NCBI RefSeq assembly: GCF_042429235.1
Contig: NZ_JBHMBA010000001.1
Source: Arthrobacter_B citreus
Lineage (GTDB): Bacteria > Actinomycetota > Actinomycetes > Actinomycetales > Micrococcaceae
DNA length: 64,000 nt
Direction: 5' to 3' (one strand)
Position numbers and translations under genes: made by a program. Positions 1 through 8,015 of this stretch are shown here, one piece after another (positions within the stretch are counted from its first letter, which is position 1; the number at the start of each line of letters is the position of its first letter). Below the pieces are notes generated by a model. It searched no databases. It had not been told where the DNA came from and saw nothing but the letters and a program-made list of their open reading frames with translations.

Positions 1-498
1 GGTGTCGTCGGCGGGGCTCGGAAGCACCGTGTGGGCCGCGGCGCCGCCAAAGCCGGCGCCCCATTCGCTGCGGTGCGGATGCTCCCAGAACGCCTGGTTC
101 ATCTCAAAGTGCTCTCCGCCGTCGGTGGACTTCCACACCGAGATGGGTTCGGCGCCGGCCCACACCACTCCGGGCCGTTCCGCACTGTCCGGCTGCAGCT
201 GCCATACCCGGGCCAGCGCCTCGCCGGTGTCCTCCGGGAACCGGACGGCGCCGTCCTCCGGCTCGCTCCAGGTGGCGCCGAGATCATCGGAATGGACGAC
301 GCACGGTCCCCAGTGCCAGTTCATGATGCCGGCGAGAATCCGCGGCCTGCCGCCGCGCGTGTCAATCGCCAGCGAAGCGACCTCATCCATCAGGAAGTGC
401 GGTCCCGTCACGTTCCACGTCTGCCGGTCGGTGCTGTCGGCCAGCCAGAGGCTCTTCTTGGTGCCGATGGCCAGGACCGCGGTGTCCCCGTTTTTCAT
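1..498 (-). CDS. BNR/WD40-like repeat (exo-alpha-sialidase-type) protein, 3' end missing
   Basis: The reading frame runs off the left edge, so only the N-terminal 166 codons are present. The protein opens with an 'AIGTKKSLWLA' strand and has beta-propeller-like segments with Asp-box-type motifs (HSDDLGATWSEP, KSTDGGEHFE), as in BNR/sialidase-fold glycosylhydrolases and photosystem-assembly-like propellers. No signal peptide is visible, so a cytosolic protein is likely. The start used is ATG at 498. A GTG 27 bases upstream (525) is in frame and possible, and neither has a clear ribosome binding site. It is divergent from the DUF4031-HD gene. The fold is fairly secure but the substrate is unknown. 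Confidence 0.75.
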   Translation of the reverse strand, partial: MKNGDTAVLAIGTKKSLWLADSTDRQTWNVTGPHFLMDEVASLAIDTRGGRPRILAGIMNWHWGPCVVHSDDLGATWSEPEDGAVRFPEDTGEALARVWQLQPDSAERPGVVWAGAEPISVWKSTDGGEHFEMNQAFWEHPHRSEWGAGFGGAAAHTVLPSPADDT

Positions 499-619
499 GC
501 GAACATTGGACCACGCTTCGGGCACCCGGACAAGGCCCCGCCGGTGCAGCCGACATGGAAATACTGGCTTCGCTCCGGTAGGTATGGGGGATGTTCTTTC
601 TGTTTTTGGGCTCCGCCCG

Positions 620-1540
620 GTGATCTACATTGACCCGCCCCTGTGGCCGGCGCACAACACGGTCTTCTCGCATCTGGTGTCCGACACATCGCTGGCCGAA
701 CTGCATGACTTTGCCGCGGACGCCGGCATAGCTTTCCGCGCGTTCGATCTGGACCACTATGACGTCCCCGCCAGCCGGTACCGCGGCCTGGTGGAGCGGG
801 GCGCGGTGGAGGTCGACGGCGGCACGCTGGTGCGCCTGCTGATCCGCAGCGGGCTGCGGATCAAGGCGCGGGAGCGCAGCGCATCCCTGGTGCATCCCCT
901 GCTCACCCGGTGGGAGGCGCTGCTGCCGGGCAGCCGGGAGCTGGGCGCGGAACTGCTGAACCGCTGGGGCGAGCCGCACCGCCGGTACCATGACCGGCGC
1001 CACCTCCTTGCGGTCCTGGAAGCGGTGGAGCTGCTGTGGCCCCGCCCGCCGCGTGCGCTCCTGCTGGCTGCGTGGTTTCATGACGCCGTGTACCGGGGCG
1101 CCGGTGACGACGAGGAACAGTCGGCGCGCCTGGCCGCCGCCCTCCTGGCCGATGCAGGGTTGCCCGGCCCGGAAATCCGGGAAGTTCAGCGGCTCGTGCT
1201 GCTGACGGCGGGACACGCTCCCGCGTCCGGCGACGCCGCCGGGCAGGTGCTGTGCGACGCTGATCTGTCGGTGCTGGCACGGGAACCGGCGGCCTACGCA
1301 CATTATCTGTCCGACGTGCGGCACGAGTACCGGCACCTGGACGACGCCGACTTCGCCGCCGGCCGGCGGGGGGTGGTGCTGCGCCTGCTGGCCCTGGAAC
1401 CGCTGTTCTCCACTGCCGCTGCGCGGAGCCGCTGGGAAGGGCAGGCGCGGCGGAACCTGATGTCCGAACTTGCCGCCACCGGCGCTGGCCCGGGCGGGGA
1501 GGGGACCGGCCGCGGCTTCGGAGCCGGGAAAAAGCCATAG
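620..1540 (+). CDS. DUF4031 and HD-domain protein
   Basis: The N-terminal ~75 residues match DUF4031 (IYIDPPLWPAH, SDTSLAELH, FDLDHYDVP, RLLIRSGLR). The C-terminal part is an HD phosphohydrolase-like domain with YHDRRH near residue 119, a WFHD pair near 153 and a later CDADL aspartate, the expected metal ligands. Such fusions are common in Micrococcaceae but their substrate is not established. The start is uncertain: GTG at 620 puts the protein start exactly at the conserved IYIDPP strand, while ATG at 584 adds 12 residues and has a GGTAGG very close to it. The C-terminus ends in a Gly-rich low-complexity tail. Confidence 0.8.
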   Translation: MIYIDPPLWPAHNTVFSHLVSDTSLAELHDFAADAGIAFRAFDLDHYDVPASRYRGLVERGAVEVDGGTLVRLLIRSGLRIKARERSASLVHPLLTRWEALLPGSRELGAELLNRWGEPHRRYHDRRHLLAVLEAVELLWPRPPRALLLAAWFHDAVYRGAGDDEEQSARLAAALLADAGLPGPEIREVQRLVLLTAGHAPASGDAAGQVLCDADLSVLAREPAAYAHYLSDVRHEYRHLDDADFAAGRRGVVLRLLALEPLFSTAAARSRWEGQARRNLMSELAATGAGPGGEGTGRGFGAGKKP

Positions 1541-1569
1541 AGTTCTACTGTGCGTAAGGGACAGCAGCC

Positions 1570-2826
1570 GTGAACGGCCCAGGTGAGCCGTGGACGGGGC
1601 ATGTGAGGGGCAGCCGGGGATACCGGGGGGTCCTCATCGGCCTGGCCGCTGCCGGGATGGCCACGTTTGCCCAGCTGTATTCCCTGCAGGGAGTGCTCCC
1701 CGCATTGGCGGCCGACCTGGACATCTCAGCCTCCTCGGCGGCGCTGACCGTTTCCGCGGCCACCCTTGGGCTGGCCGCAGCCGTGATTCCGTGGGCTGCC
1801 GCAGCAGACCGTTTCGGCCGGCTGCCGGTCATGCGGGTGGCGATTCTTGCCGCCGTCGTCCTGGGCCTGGCGGTTCCCTTCAGTCCCAACCTGCCCGCAC
1901 TGCTGGCGCTGCGCTTTGTTGAAGGCGCAGCGATGGGCGGAATCCCCGCCGTCGCGCTGGCGTACCTGAGCGAGGAAGTGTCCCGGGTGCACGCCGCCGT
2001 GGCGGCCGGCAGCTATGTCTCGGGCACCACCATCGGCGGCCTCGCGGGCCGCATCGTGGCCGCTCCGCTGAGCGACGCCGGCAACTGGCGGATCGGCGTC
2101 GGCGTCGTCAGCATCCTTGCGGCAGTGGCAGCGGTGGTGTTCATGCTGACCGCACCCAAGCAACGGGGCTTCCTGCCGCTGCGCCGCACCGACCCCGGCC
2201 CGGGCCTGGGCGGGCGGCTGCTGGCTCAGCTGCGCAATCCACGGCAGCTGACCCTGTACCTGCAGGCATTCCTGCTCATGGGCGGATTCGTGGCCGTGTA
2301 CAACTATCTGGGCTTCCGGCTGGGCGCGGCGCCGTTTTCGCTGCCGCAGAGCGTGGCCAGTTTCCTGTTCCTGGCCTATCTGGCCGGCACCTGGTCTTCC
2401 CGCGCAGCCGGAAGCCTCGCCGGGCGGCTCTCCGGGCACGGCGGCCGCCGCACCGTGCTGCTGGGGTCCATCGCAGTGATGGCCGCCGGACTGTCACTGA
2501 CGCTGGCCTCATGGCTGCCCGCGATAATCGCCGGACTGGTGGTCTTTACCGCCGGTTTCTTCGCCGCTCACTCCATCGCATCGGGCTGGGCGCCCTTCCT
2601 CGCCACCGAAGGACGGGCGCAGGCCTCGTCGCTGTACAACCTCTTCTACTACGCCGGTTCCAGCATGCTCGGCTGGATTGGCGGATTCTTCCTCCAGCTG
2701 TGGGGCTGGGGCGGGCTGAGTGCCTTCGTGGGAGTACTGCTGGCACTGGCCGCCGCTGCGGCAGCCGCCGTGCTCACACCCGAATCCGGACCGGCAGCGG
2801 CCCAGCCCGCGGTGGGAAAACCGTAG
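1570..2826 (+). CDS. MFS transporter, YnfM/AraJ-like exporter
   Basis: A 418-residue protein with about twelve hydrophobic segments, the usual size for the major facilitator superfamily. The first helix pair carries YSLQGVLPALAADLDIS, and the loop after TM2-3 carries AAADRFGRLPVMR, the MFS motif A region. These match the drug/arabinose-efflux-like YnfM/AraJ branch. It probably acts as a proton-coupled exporter in the cytoplasmic membrane. The substrate cannot be read from the sequence. The start is GTG at 1570 with GGGA 7-8 bases upstream. The MATE gene follows after 9 bases, so the two exporters are probably co-transcribed. Confidence 0.88.
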   Translation: MNGPGEPWTGHVRGSRGYRGVLIGLAAAGMATFAQLYSLQGVLPALAADLDISASSAALTVSAATLGLAAAVIPWAAAADRFGRLPVMRVAILAAVVLGLAVPFSPNLPALLALRFVEGAAMGGIPAVALAYLSEEVSRVHAAVAAGSYVSGTTIGGLAGRIVAAPLSDAGNWRIGVGVVSILAAVAAVVFMLTAPKQRGFLPLRRTDPGPGLGGRLLAQLRNPRQLTLYLQAFLLMGGFVAVYNYLGFRLGAAPFSLPQSVASFLFLAYLAGTWSSRAAGSLAGRLSGHGGRRTVLLGSIAVMAAGLSLTLASWLPAIIAGLVVFTAGFFAAHSIASGWAPFLATEGRAQASSLYNLFYYAGSSMLGWIGGFFLQLWGWGGLSAFVGVLLALAAAAAAAVLTPESGPAAAQPAVGKP

Positions 2827-2835
2827 GCTGGTCCC

Positions 2836-4197
2836 GTGCGCACTTCTTCTTCGCAGGCTTCCAGTCCGGCCCTTGGCCGGCGCATCCTGGCACTGGCCGT
2901 TCCCGCGCTGGGCGCGCTCATCGCCGAGCCGCTGTTCCTGATCGCGGATTCCGCCATTGTGGGGCATCTGGGCGTCAACCAGCTTGCCGGGGTGGGCCTG
3001 GCCTCCACAGTGCTCCAGACCGCCGTCGGCCTCATGGTGTTCCTGGCGTATTCCACCACCGGGACCGTGGCGCGCTATCTGGGCGGAAACCGGCACGGTG
3101 ACGCCGTGGCCGCCGGCCGGGACGGAATCGGCCTGGCGCTGATCCTGGGCGTGGTCCTTTCCGTGGCCGGAATCCTGGCCGCGCCATGGCTGGCCTCAGC
3201 GCTGGGCGCCACCGGCGAAGTGCACCGGTTTGCCGTGGATTATCTGCAGTATTCGATGCCGGGACTGACCGCCATGCTGGTGGTGCTGGCCGCCACCGGC
3301 GTGCTGCGCGGGCTGCAGGACACCCGCACCCCGCTGGCTGTGGCCGGCATCGGGTTCGCCGTGAACATTGGCCTGAACTACCTGCTGGTTTACGGGTTCA
3401 ACCTGTCGGTGGCCGGTTCGGCCCTGGGCACGAGCATCACCCAATGGGGCATGGCCGCGGTGTACCTGGTGCTGGTGGGCCGGATGGCTCGGCGGGCCGG
3501 AGTGTCCCTGCGGCCCTCACCGGCAGGGATCCTGGCCACCGCGCATGTCGGTTCCTGGCTGATGCTGCGGACGCTGAGCCTTCGGCTTGCCGTGCTGGCC
3601 GCGGTGCTGGTGGCAACGGCGCAGGGACCGCAGTCACTGGCCGCCCACCAGCTGGTGATGACGGTTTTCACTTTCCTTGCCTTCGCCCTGGACGCCCTGG
3701 CGATCGCGGCCCAGGCACTGATCGGCAAGGAACTGGGGGCGGGAAACCGGCCGCTGGCCCGGGAGCTGACCCGGCGCATGATCCGCTGGGGTGTTGGCTT
3801 CGGTGTGATCACGGGCGTTCTGCTCGCTGCCGCCGCGCCTTTTGCGGGATGGATCTTCACGCCCGACGCCGGGGTCCAGTCCGCGCTGACCGCCGGATTG
3901 TGGGTGCTGGCGGTATCGCAGCCAATCTGCGGACTGGTGTTTGTGCTGGACGGCGTGCTCATCGGCGCCGGCGACGCGCGCTACCTGGCCCTGACCGGAG
4001 TGCTGAACCTGCTCGCTTACCTGCCGCTGCTGTGGTGGGTCCATGCCTCGGACCTGGAAGGGCCCAACGGGATTGCCTGGCTGTGGGCGGCTTTTGCCCT
4101 GGGTTACATGGCGGCGCGGGCCATCACGCTGACGTGGCGGATCCGCCGGGATGCCTGGATGGTCACCGGGGCGGCGCCCCGCGCTTCAAGCGACTAA
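2836..4197 (+). CDS. MATE family efflux transporter
   Basis: A 453-residue membrane protein of MATE (DinF-like) length with twelve predicted helices. The first helix region reads ALAVPALGALIAEPLFLIADSAIVGHLG, the typical MATE N-terminal signature, and its pseudo-repeat reappears in the second half (LDALAIAAQALIGKELG). Such proteins export cationic compounds using Na+ or H+ gradients. It sits 9 bases after the MFS gene, so the pair may form one efflux operon. The GTG start at 2836 is the first in-frame start after the MFS stop. A small hairpin follows the stop. Confidence 0.9.
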   Translation: MRTSSSQASSPALGRRILALAVPALGALIAEPLFLIADSAIVGHLGVNQLAGVGLASTVLQTAVGLMVFLAYSTTGTVARYLGGNRHGDAVAAGRDGIGLALILGVVLSVAGILAAPWLASALGATGEVHRFAVDYLQYSMPGLTAMLVVLAATGVLRGLQDTRTPLAVAGIGFAVNIGLNYLLVYGFNLSVAGSALGTSITQWGMAAVYLVLVGRMARRAGVSLRPSPAGILATAHVGSWLMLRTLSLRLAVLAAVLVATAQGPQSLAAHQLVMTVFTFLAFALDALAIAAQALIGKELGAGNRPLARELTRRMIRWGVGFGVITGVLLAAAAPFAGWIFTPDAGVQSALTAGLWVLAVSQPICGLVFVLDGVLIGAGDARYLALTGVLNLLAYLPLLWWVHASDLEGPNGIAWLWAAFALGYMAARAITLTWRIRRDAWMVTGAAPRASSD

Positions 4198-4200
4198 GCT

Positions 4201-4215
4201 GGTTGGTGGCCAACC
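4201..4215. terminator. small hairpin after the MATE gene
   Basis: A GGTTGG-TGG-CCAACC stem-loop lies 4 bases after the MATE stop and about 40 bases before the next start. No T-run follows, so this is at best a weak terminator or mRNA 3'-end structure. Confidence 0.3.
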
Positions 4216-4253
4216 GGCCATAGGACTCGTTATACGAAAGCGGAGGACCAGCA

Positions 4254-4844
4254 GTGGGAGATTCGAACCACGGCACCCCGTGGGTACCCATCCTCCTGCG
4301 CTCGGCAACGGCGGCAGCATTCGGCATCCTGACCGTCTTCTGGCAATCCCCGGGCGTGAGCGTCCTGTCAGCCGCGGGTGGACTGTACCTGCTGCTCACC
4401 GCCGTCGCCGTCTGGCGCATGGCCGCACTGGCCGGCGCAAGCCGGCAGGCGCAGGTCCGCAGCCTCCAGCTCCTCGAAGCCGCCGGCTACGCGGTGGCCG
4501 GCCTTGCCGTACTGGCACTGCGTTCCGTGGACGTCTTTTGGATCGCCGCCGGCGCTGCCTTTTTGGTTGGCGGCGTGGTGGAGCTGTACCTCTGGGTCAA
4601 GGCCCGCAAGGCCTTCCTCCCCGCACGGGACTGGCTGATTACCGGAGTGGTGAGTATGGGAACGGCCGCGATCCTGGTTGCCGTGCAGGCGATGGGCCTT
4701 GGTGCCCACGCCATGCTGGGAGTCAGCGGCGGGGCGGCCATCATCATCGCCGTCGTGCTGGCCACCTCAGGGCTGGGTGCCCGCTGGGACGCCCGGACGC
4801 AGCGGGAATCACACCCGGCAGCGGCAGCACGGGAAAAGCCGTAA
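4254..4844 (+). CDS. DUF308/HdeD-like small membrane protein
   Basis: A 196-residue protein with about six hydrophobic segments arranged in pairs, each short (~20 residues), and a polar C-terminal tail. The pattern (LLRSATAAAFGILTVFW, LLLTAVAVWRM, AGYAVAGLAVLALRSVDVFWIAAGAAFLVGGVVELYLW) resembles HdeD/DUF308 membrane proteins, but I could not match it precisely. The GTG start at 4254 has GCGGAGGA 8 bases upstream, which is convincing. It probably shares a transcript with the next small membrane protein. Function is unknown. Confidence 0.75.
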   Translation: MGDSNHGTPWVPILLRSATAAAFGILTVFWQSPGVSVLSAAGGLYLLLTAVAVWRMAALAGASRQAQVRSLQLLEAAGYAVAGLAVLALRSVDVFWIAAGAAFLVGGVVELYLWVKARKAFLPARDWLITGVVSMGTAAILVAVQAMGLGAHAMLGVSGGAAIIIAVVLATSGLGARWDARTQRESHPAAAAREKP

Positions 4845-4910
4845 ACTGAAGAACTCCGGGTTCTACGCACTGTAGAACCTGTGACACCAACGCAGCAGGA
4901 GGAAAAGACA

Positions 4911-5309
4911 GTGGCGAACAGCTCATCCGGTGGGCCGCAGAAGCGGAACTCCGTGAAGGCCCCGCTCATTTTTTCAGCCGTGCTGGCGCTGATTGCTGGC
5001 GTTGCCACCATGATCTTCGCCACCGGCGGAGCCGACAAGGAACTGCGCCTGGACCTGGCGCTCATCGCAGCCGGCATTGCGTTCATCGCTTCACTGCTGA
5101 TCTGCTCGCTGCTGCTGATGACGGAAAAGCCCAACCCGGACCACCTCAGCGAGGGATCCGGCGTTAACCGCAGCTCGGCCAAGATTCCCGGCGGTGCCGG
5201 CAGCGTGGGAGGCAACACCGCCGCGCCGCAGGCAAACACCCCTTCACCGGCGGCAGGCACGGCCGACGCAGCTGAGACCGGCTCCCGCCCCACGGATCCG
5301 ACAGCCTAG
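4911..5309 (+). CDS. hypothetical membrane protein with two TM helices
   Basis: A 132-residue protein with two transmembrane helices (about residues 17-38 and 48-70) and a disordered C-terminus rich in Ala, Pro, Gly and Thr. No known domain was recognised. The GTG start at 4911 is preceded at the right distance by a perfect AGGAGG (4897-4902), which rules out the longer reading from 4881. It follows the HdeD-like gene in the same direction and converges with the DUF2795 gene. It could be a minor envelope protein. Confidence 0.75.
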   Translation: MANSSSGGPQKRNSVKAPLIFSAVLALIAGVATMIFATGGADKELRLDLALIAAGIAFIASLLICSLLLMTEKPNPDHLSEGSGVNRSSAKIPGGAGSVGGNTAAPQANTPSPAAGTADAAETGSRPTDPTA

Positions 5310-5341
5310 GCATCCGGTCCGCGGGGCAGAGCCGCTGCGAA

Positions 5342-5533
5342 TCAGTCGAAGATCTCCTTGCTGATGTCCGTCGGGGCGTCGTATTGGCGCTCGGGCAGGT
5401 TCCCCAGCGCGTCCAGCACCGACGAGTCGGCCTTGGCTCCCTGGGCTTTTTGCACGATGTCGTCCTTGGATGCCGGGTAGTCCAGCCCGCCCAGTGCCTT
5501 CTGAATGTCGATCGGGCTCGGTTTGTCAGCCAT
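5342..5533 (-). CDS. DUF2795 domain protein
   Basis: A 63-residue protein too short for most callers. It has the DUF2795 pattern: SPIDIQKALGGLDYPASKDDIVQKAQ, then an acidic, hydrophobic-spaced helix and LPERQYDAPTDISKEI. DUF2795 is a small helical domain widespread in actinobacteria, with no assigned function. The ATG at 5533 follows a strong GGAAGGAG site, which decides the start against the upstream in-frame reading. It lies just downstream of the GT2 gene on the same strand (35-base gap) and may be co-transcribed with it. Confidence 0.85.
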   Translation of the reverse strand: MADKPSPIDIQKALGGLDYPASKDDIVQKAQGAKADSSVLDALGNLPERQYDAPTDISKEIFD

Positions 5534-5568
5534 GATGCTCCTTCCGTTGTTGTGGCAGCCAGCTATGT

Positions 5569-6429
5569 TCACTGTCCGAACAGCTGCTCGGCAGCGTCTG
5601 TGGAACGGTCCCGGACCGTCGTTGGTGATTCCAGGTGCACGGCGCCGGAGGGAACCAGCCCTGCCCCGCCGTACCTCTCCATGACCCGCCATTGTGCGGC
5701 GACGTCTTCGCCGGAATGATCCGGCGGCAGGTCCTCCCAAAAGCTGAAGCCCCCGCAGTCCAGCAGCTTCCTGCGGTCAAAGAGCACGCAGGCGCCCACC
5801 CAAGCCACCTTGTACAGCTGCCAGGAGCCCGCGGGAACGCCGAGGCGAGCGGCGAGATGGGTCAGGTTGGCCGCATTGTGCAGCGGCCAGCGGTCGAATC
5901 CCGGTCCGCCCCGGCGGATCCGCTCCGGCTGGACCCGCCCGAGCCACGGCTCGAAGGCCTCCTGCTCCGCGGGCCGCCGGTCCTGCAGGTAGGACAGGCC
6001 CTGTACTGCCGCGCCGATAAACCCGCAGCCGGCCTCCGCCAGTGCCCCGGCCATCCGCCGCAGCATGTCCGGCTCCAGCCAAACGTCGTTGTCCAAATAG
6101 AGCACGAGCGGTGCCCGGGCCAGGTCCAGCAGGTGCTGGCGCTGCTGGGCCAAACCGCGTGCCGGAAGGTTCCGTTCCAGTTGCACCGGCCGGCCCTGGG
6201 CCCGGAGGACCCGCACCATCGCGGCGGCCGCCGGATGCTCCCACGACGGCGGGCCGGAACTCTGGTCGCTGACCACAACACCGAACGCGGGATCGTCCTG
6301 GGCGGCCAGTCCCGCCAGGGTTACCGCGAATTCCGCCGCCCGGCCGCGGGTCGGGATCAGGACCTGCAGGGGAACGGGCCGGTTGCTGTCATCCCCGAGC
6401 CCCCAGTCGCCGGACCACTTCCGGCTCAC
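5569..6429 (-). CDS. family 2 glycosyltransferase
   Basis: A 286-residue GT-A glycosyltransferase. The nucleotide-binding start is LQVLIPTRGR (residues 21-30), and the metal-binding DxD-type motif is YLDNDVWLEP (DND at 113-115). The acceptor-side region includes LLDCGGFSFWEDLPPDHSGEDV, the ED(V) motif of inverting GT2 enzymes. No membrane helix is present, so it acts in the cytoplasm. It overlaps the upstream HldE-type gene by 4 bases (6426-6429), so the sugar made by that operon is its likely partner. The donor and acceptor are not readable from the sequence. Confidence 0.88.
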   Translation of the reverse strand: MSRKWSGDWGLGDDSNRPVPLQVLIPTRGRAAEFAVTLAGLAAQDDPAFGVVVSDQSSGPPSWEHPAAAAMVRVLRAQGRPVQLERNLPARGLAQQRQHLLDLARAPLVLYLDNDVWLEPDMLRRMAGALAEAGCGFIGAAVQGLSYLQDRRPAEQEAFEPWLGRVQPERIRRGGPGFDRWPLHNAANLTHLAARLGVPAGSWQLYKVAWVGACVLFDRRKLLDCGGFSFWEDLPPDHSGEDVAAQWRVMERYGGAGLVPSGAVHLESPTTVRDRSTDAAEQLFGQ

Positions 6430-8015
6430 GGCCCGGCCCCGGCTTCATCCCGGCCTCCGCTCCCGGCCGGGGCCGGGCCCACCGGCTGCTGCGTGGCCCC
6501 GGACTGCGGGTGCTTCGGGGCATCCGGGCGGAGCGACGACGCCTGGATCCGCTCCACGACGGCGGAGGTGGAATGATCCGCCACATAATCCAGGATCCGC
6601 ACCTGGCCGCCCAAGCCGCGCACCACCGGAGTTTCCTGCAGCATCTCGGCGGAGTAGTCCCCGCCCTTGGCGTAGATGTCCGGGCGCAGCGCCTCGATCA
6701 GCGGAATCGGGGTGTCCGTGTCGAAGACCGTCACATAATCCACGCAGCTGAGCGCGGCAATGACTCCCGCCCGGTCATGCACCGGATTGATCGGCCGGCC
6801 CGGCCCCTTCAGCCGGGTCACCGAGTCATCTCCGTTGAGCGCGACCACCAGAATGTCGCCCAGGGCCTTGGCCTGCTGCAGGTAACGGGTATGCCCGCGG
6901 TGCAGCACGTCGAAGCATCCGTTGGTGAGCACTATCCGCCGGCCCGCCGCCCGGTCCGCCGCCACGCGCGCGGCCAGTTCGCCCGGCGCCAGTGCGGTGT
7001 CCGCCAGGGCGGTCAGGTGCAGGGTCAGGTCCGCCGCGGTGCACACCGAGGTGCCCGCACGCTGGACCACAATGTCCGCGGCATTCTGGGCCAGGTCGGC
7101 CGCAGTGCTCAGCGGCAGTCCGGCTGCCCGGGCCATCGTCAGGCATGCCACGAACGTATCACCGGCTCCCGACGCATGTTTTTCCGACGCCGGCCGGGCC
7201 CAGGTCCGGTGCACGGATCCATCGCCGGTGAACAGGACGGTGCCCTCGCGGTCCAGGGTAACGACGGCGGACCCCGCCCCGGCAGCGCGCAGCAGGTCCC
7301 GCCCGTACCCGGTAATCTGGCCGGCCCGGTCCGTCTGCGGCCGCAGCGTGATGCCCAGCAGACGGGCTGCCTCCAGCGCGTTGGGGGTGACGACGTCGGC
7401 CCCCAGCCCGGTCCAGAGTCCCGGATCATGGGCATCCACCACGGTGAACCTGCGGCCGCGCATAGCCGTCAGCGCATCGCGCACCGGTCCGTGCAGAAGC
7501 CCGGTCCCGTAGTCGCACACCACAAGTGCGTCCGCGTCCTGCAGCCAGGCATCCAAAGAAGCGGCCAGGCGCTCCTCGGCATCGGCGGGGACCGGTGTCC
7601 CGCCGTCGTCCATCCGCAGCAGTACCTGCTCCCCGGCCTGCACCCGGTACTTCGTGGCCGTGCGGGCAGCGGGATGTGAGTGAACCTGTTCCAGGTCGAT
7701 GCCTGCCGCGGCCAGGAGGGCGCACAGCCGCCGGCCCGGCTCGTCGTCGCCCACCAGTCCGGCCAGGCGCACCCGGGCACCGAGGGACTGTAGGTTCATG
7801 GCGGTGTTGGCGGCGCCGCCGGGAGCGTAATCCCTGTGGTTAATGTCGACCACGGGGGCCGGGGCCTCGCGGCAGAACCTGTCGGTGGTGCCGGACCACC
7901 AGCCGTCCAGCATCACGTCCCCGATCACGGCAATCCGCGGTGCTCCTTCGGCCAGGCGGCCCGGCAGCCACGGGGCCAGGCTGCGCAGGCCGGAGAGGTC
8001 CTGCGGGGCACTCAT
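6426..8015 (-). CDS. hldE: HldE-type bifunctional heptose-7-P kinase / heptose-1-P nucleotidyltransferase (copy 1)
   Basis: A 529-residue fusion. The first part (residues ~25-335) is a PfkB/ribokinase-fold sugar kinase with YAPGGAAN (63-70) and the catalytic SGAGDTF (GAGD 283-286). The second (~358-490) is an RfaE2-type cytidylyltransferase-fold domain with NGCFDVLHRGH (HxGH 372-375) and RLKGPGRPIN. In Gram-negatives HldE phosphorylates D-glycero-D-manno-heptose 7-phosphate and, after GmhB, adds AMP. About 40 extra C-terminal residues are Pro/Ala/Gly-rich and unlike E. coli HldE. Stop and start overlap both neighbours by 4 bases. The order of domains and active-site motifs is intact. The exact sugar is inferred. 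Confidence 0.88.
   Translation of the reverse strand: MSAPQDLSGLRSLAPWLPGRLAEGAPRIAVIGDVMLDGWWSGTTDRFCREAPAPVVDINHRDYAPGGAANTAMNLQSLGARVRLAGLVGDDEPGRRLCALLAAAGIDLEQVHSHPAARTATKYRVQAGEQVLLRMDDGGTPVPADAEERLAASLDAWLQDADALVVCDYGTGLLHGPVRDALTAMRGRRFTVVDAHDPGLWTGLGADVVTPNALEAARLLGITLRPQTDRAGQITGYGRDLLRAAGAGSAVVTLDREGTVLFTGDGSVHRTWARPASEKHASGAGDTFVACLTMARAAGLPLSTAADLAQNAADIVVQRAGTSVCTAADLTLHLTALADTALAPGELAARVAADRAAGRRIVLTNGCFDVLHRGHTRYLQQAKALGDILVVALNGDDSVTRLKGPGRPINPVHDRAGVIAALSCVDYVTVFDTDTPIPLIEALRPDIYAKGGDYSAEMLQETPVVRGLGGQVRILDYVADHSTSAVVERIQASSLRPDAPKHPQSGATQQPVGPAPAGSGGRDEAGAGP

Noticed and set aside
2..583. N-terminal extension of the DUF4031-HD frame to the window start
   Set aside because: It runs antisense through the BNR-like gene, and DUF4031 homology begins only at the IYIDPP strand near 623.
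383..1336. 317-codon minus-strand frame across the DUF4031-HD gene
   Set aside because: It is antisense to a recognised domain protein and has low-complexity Gln/Arg/His composition typical of high-GC shadow frames.
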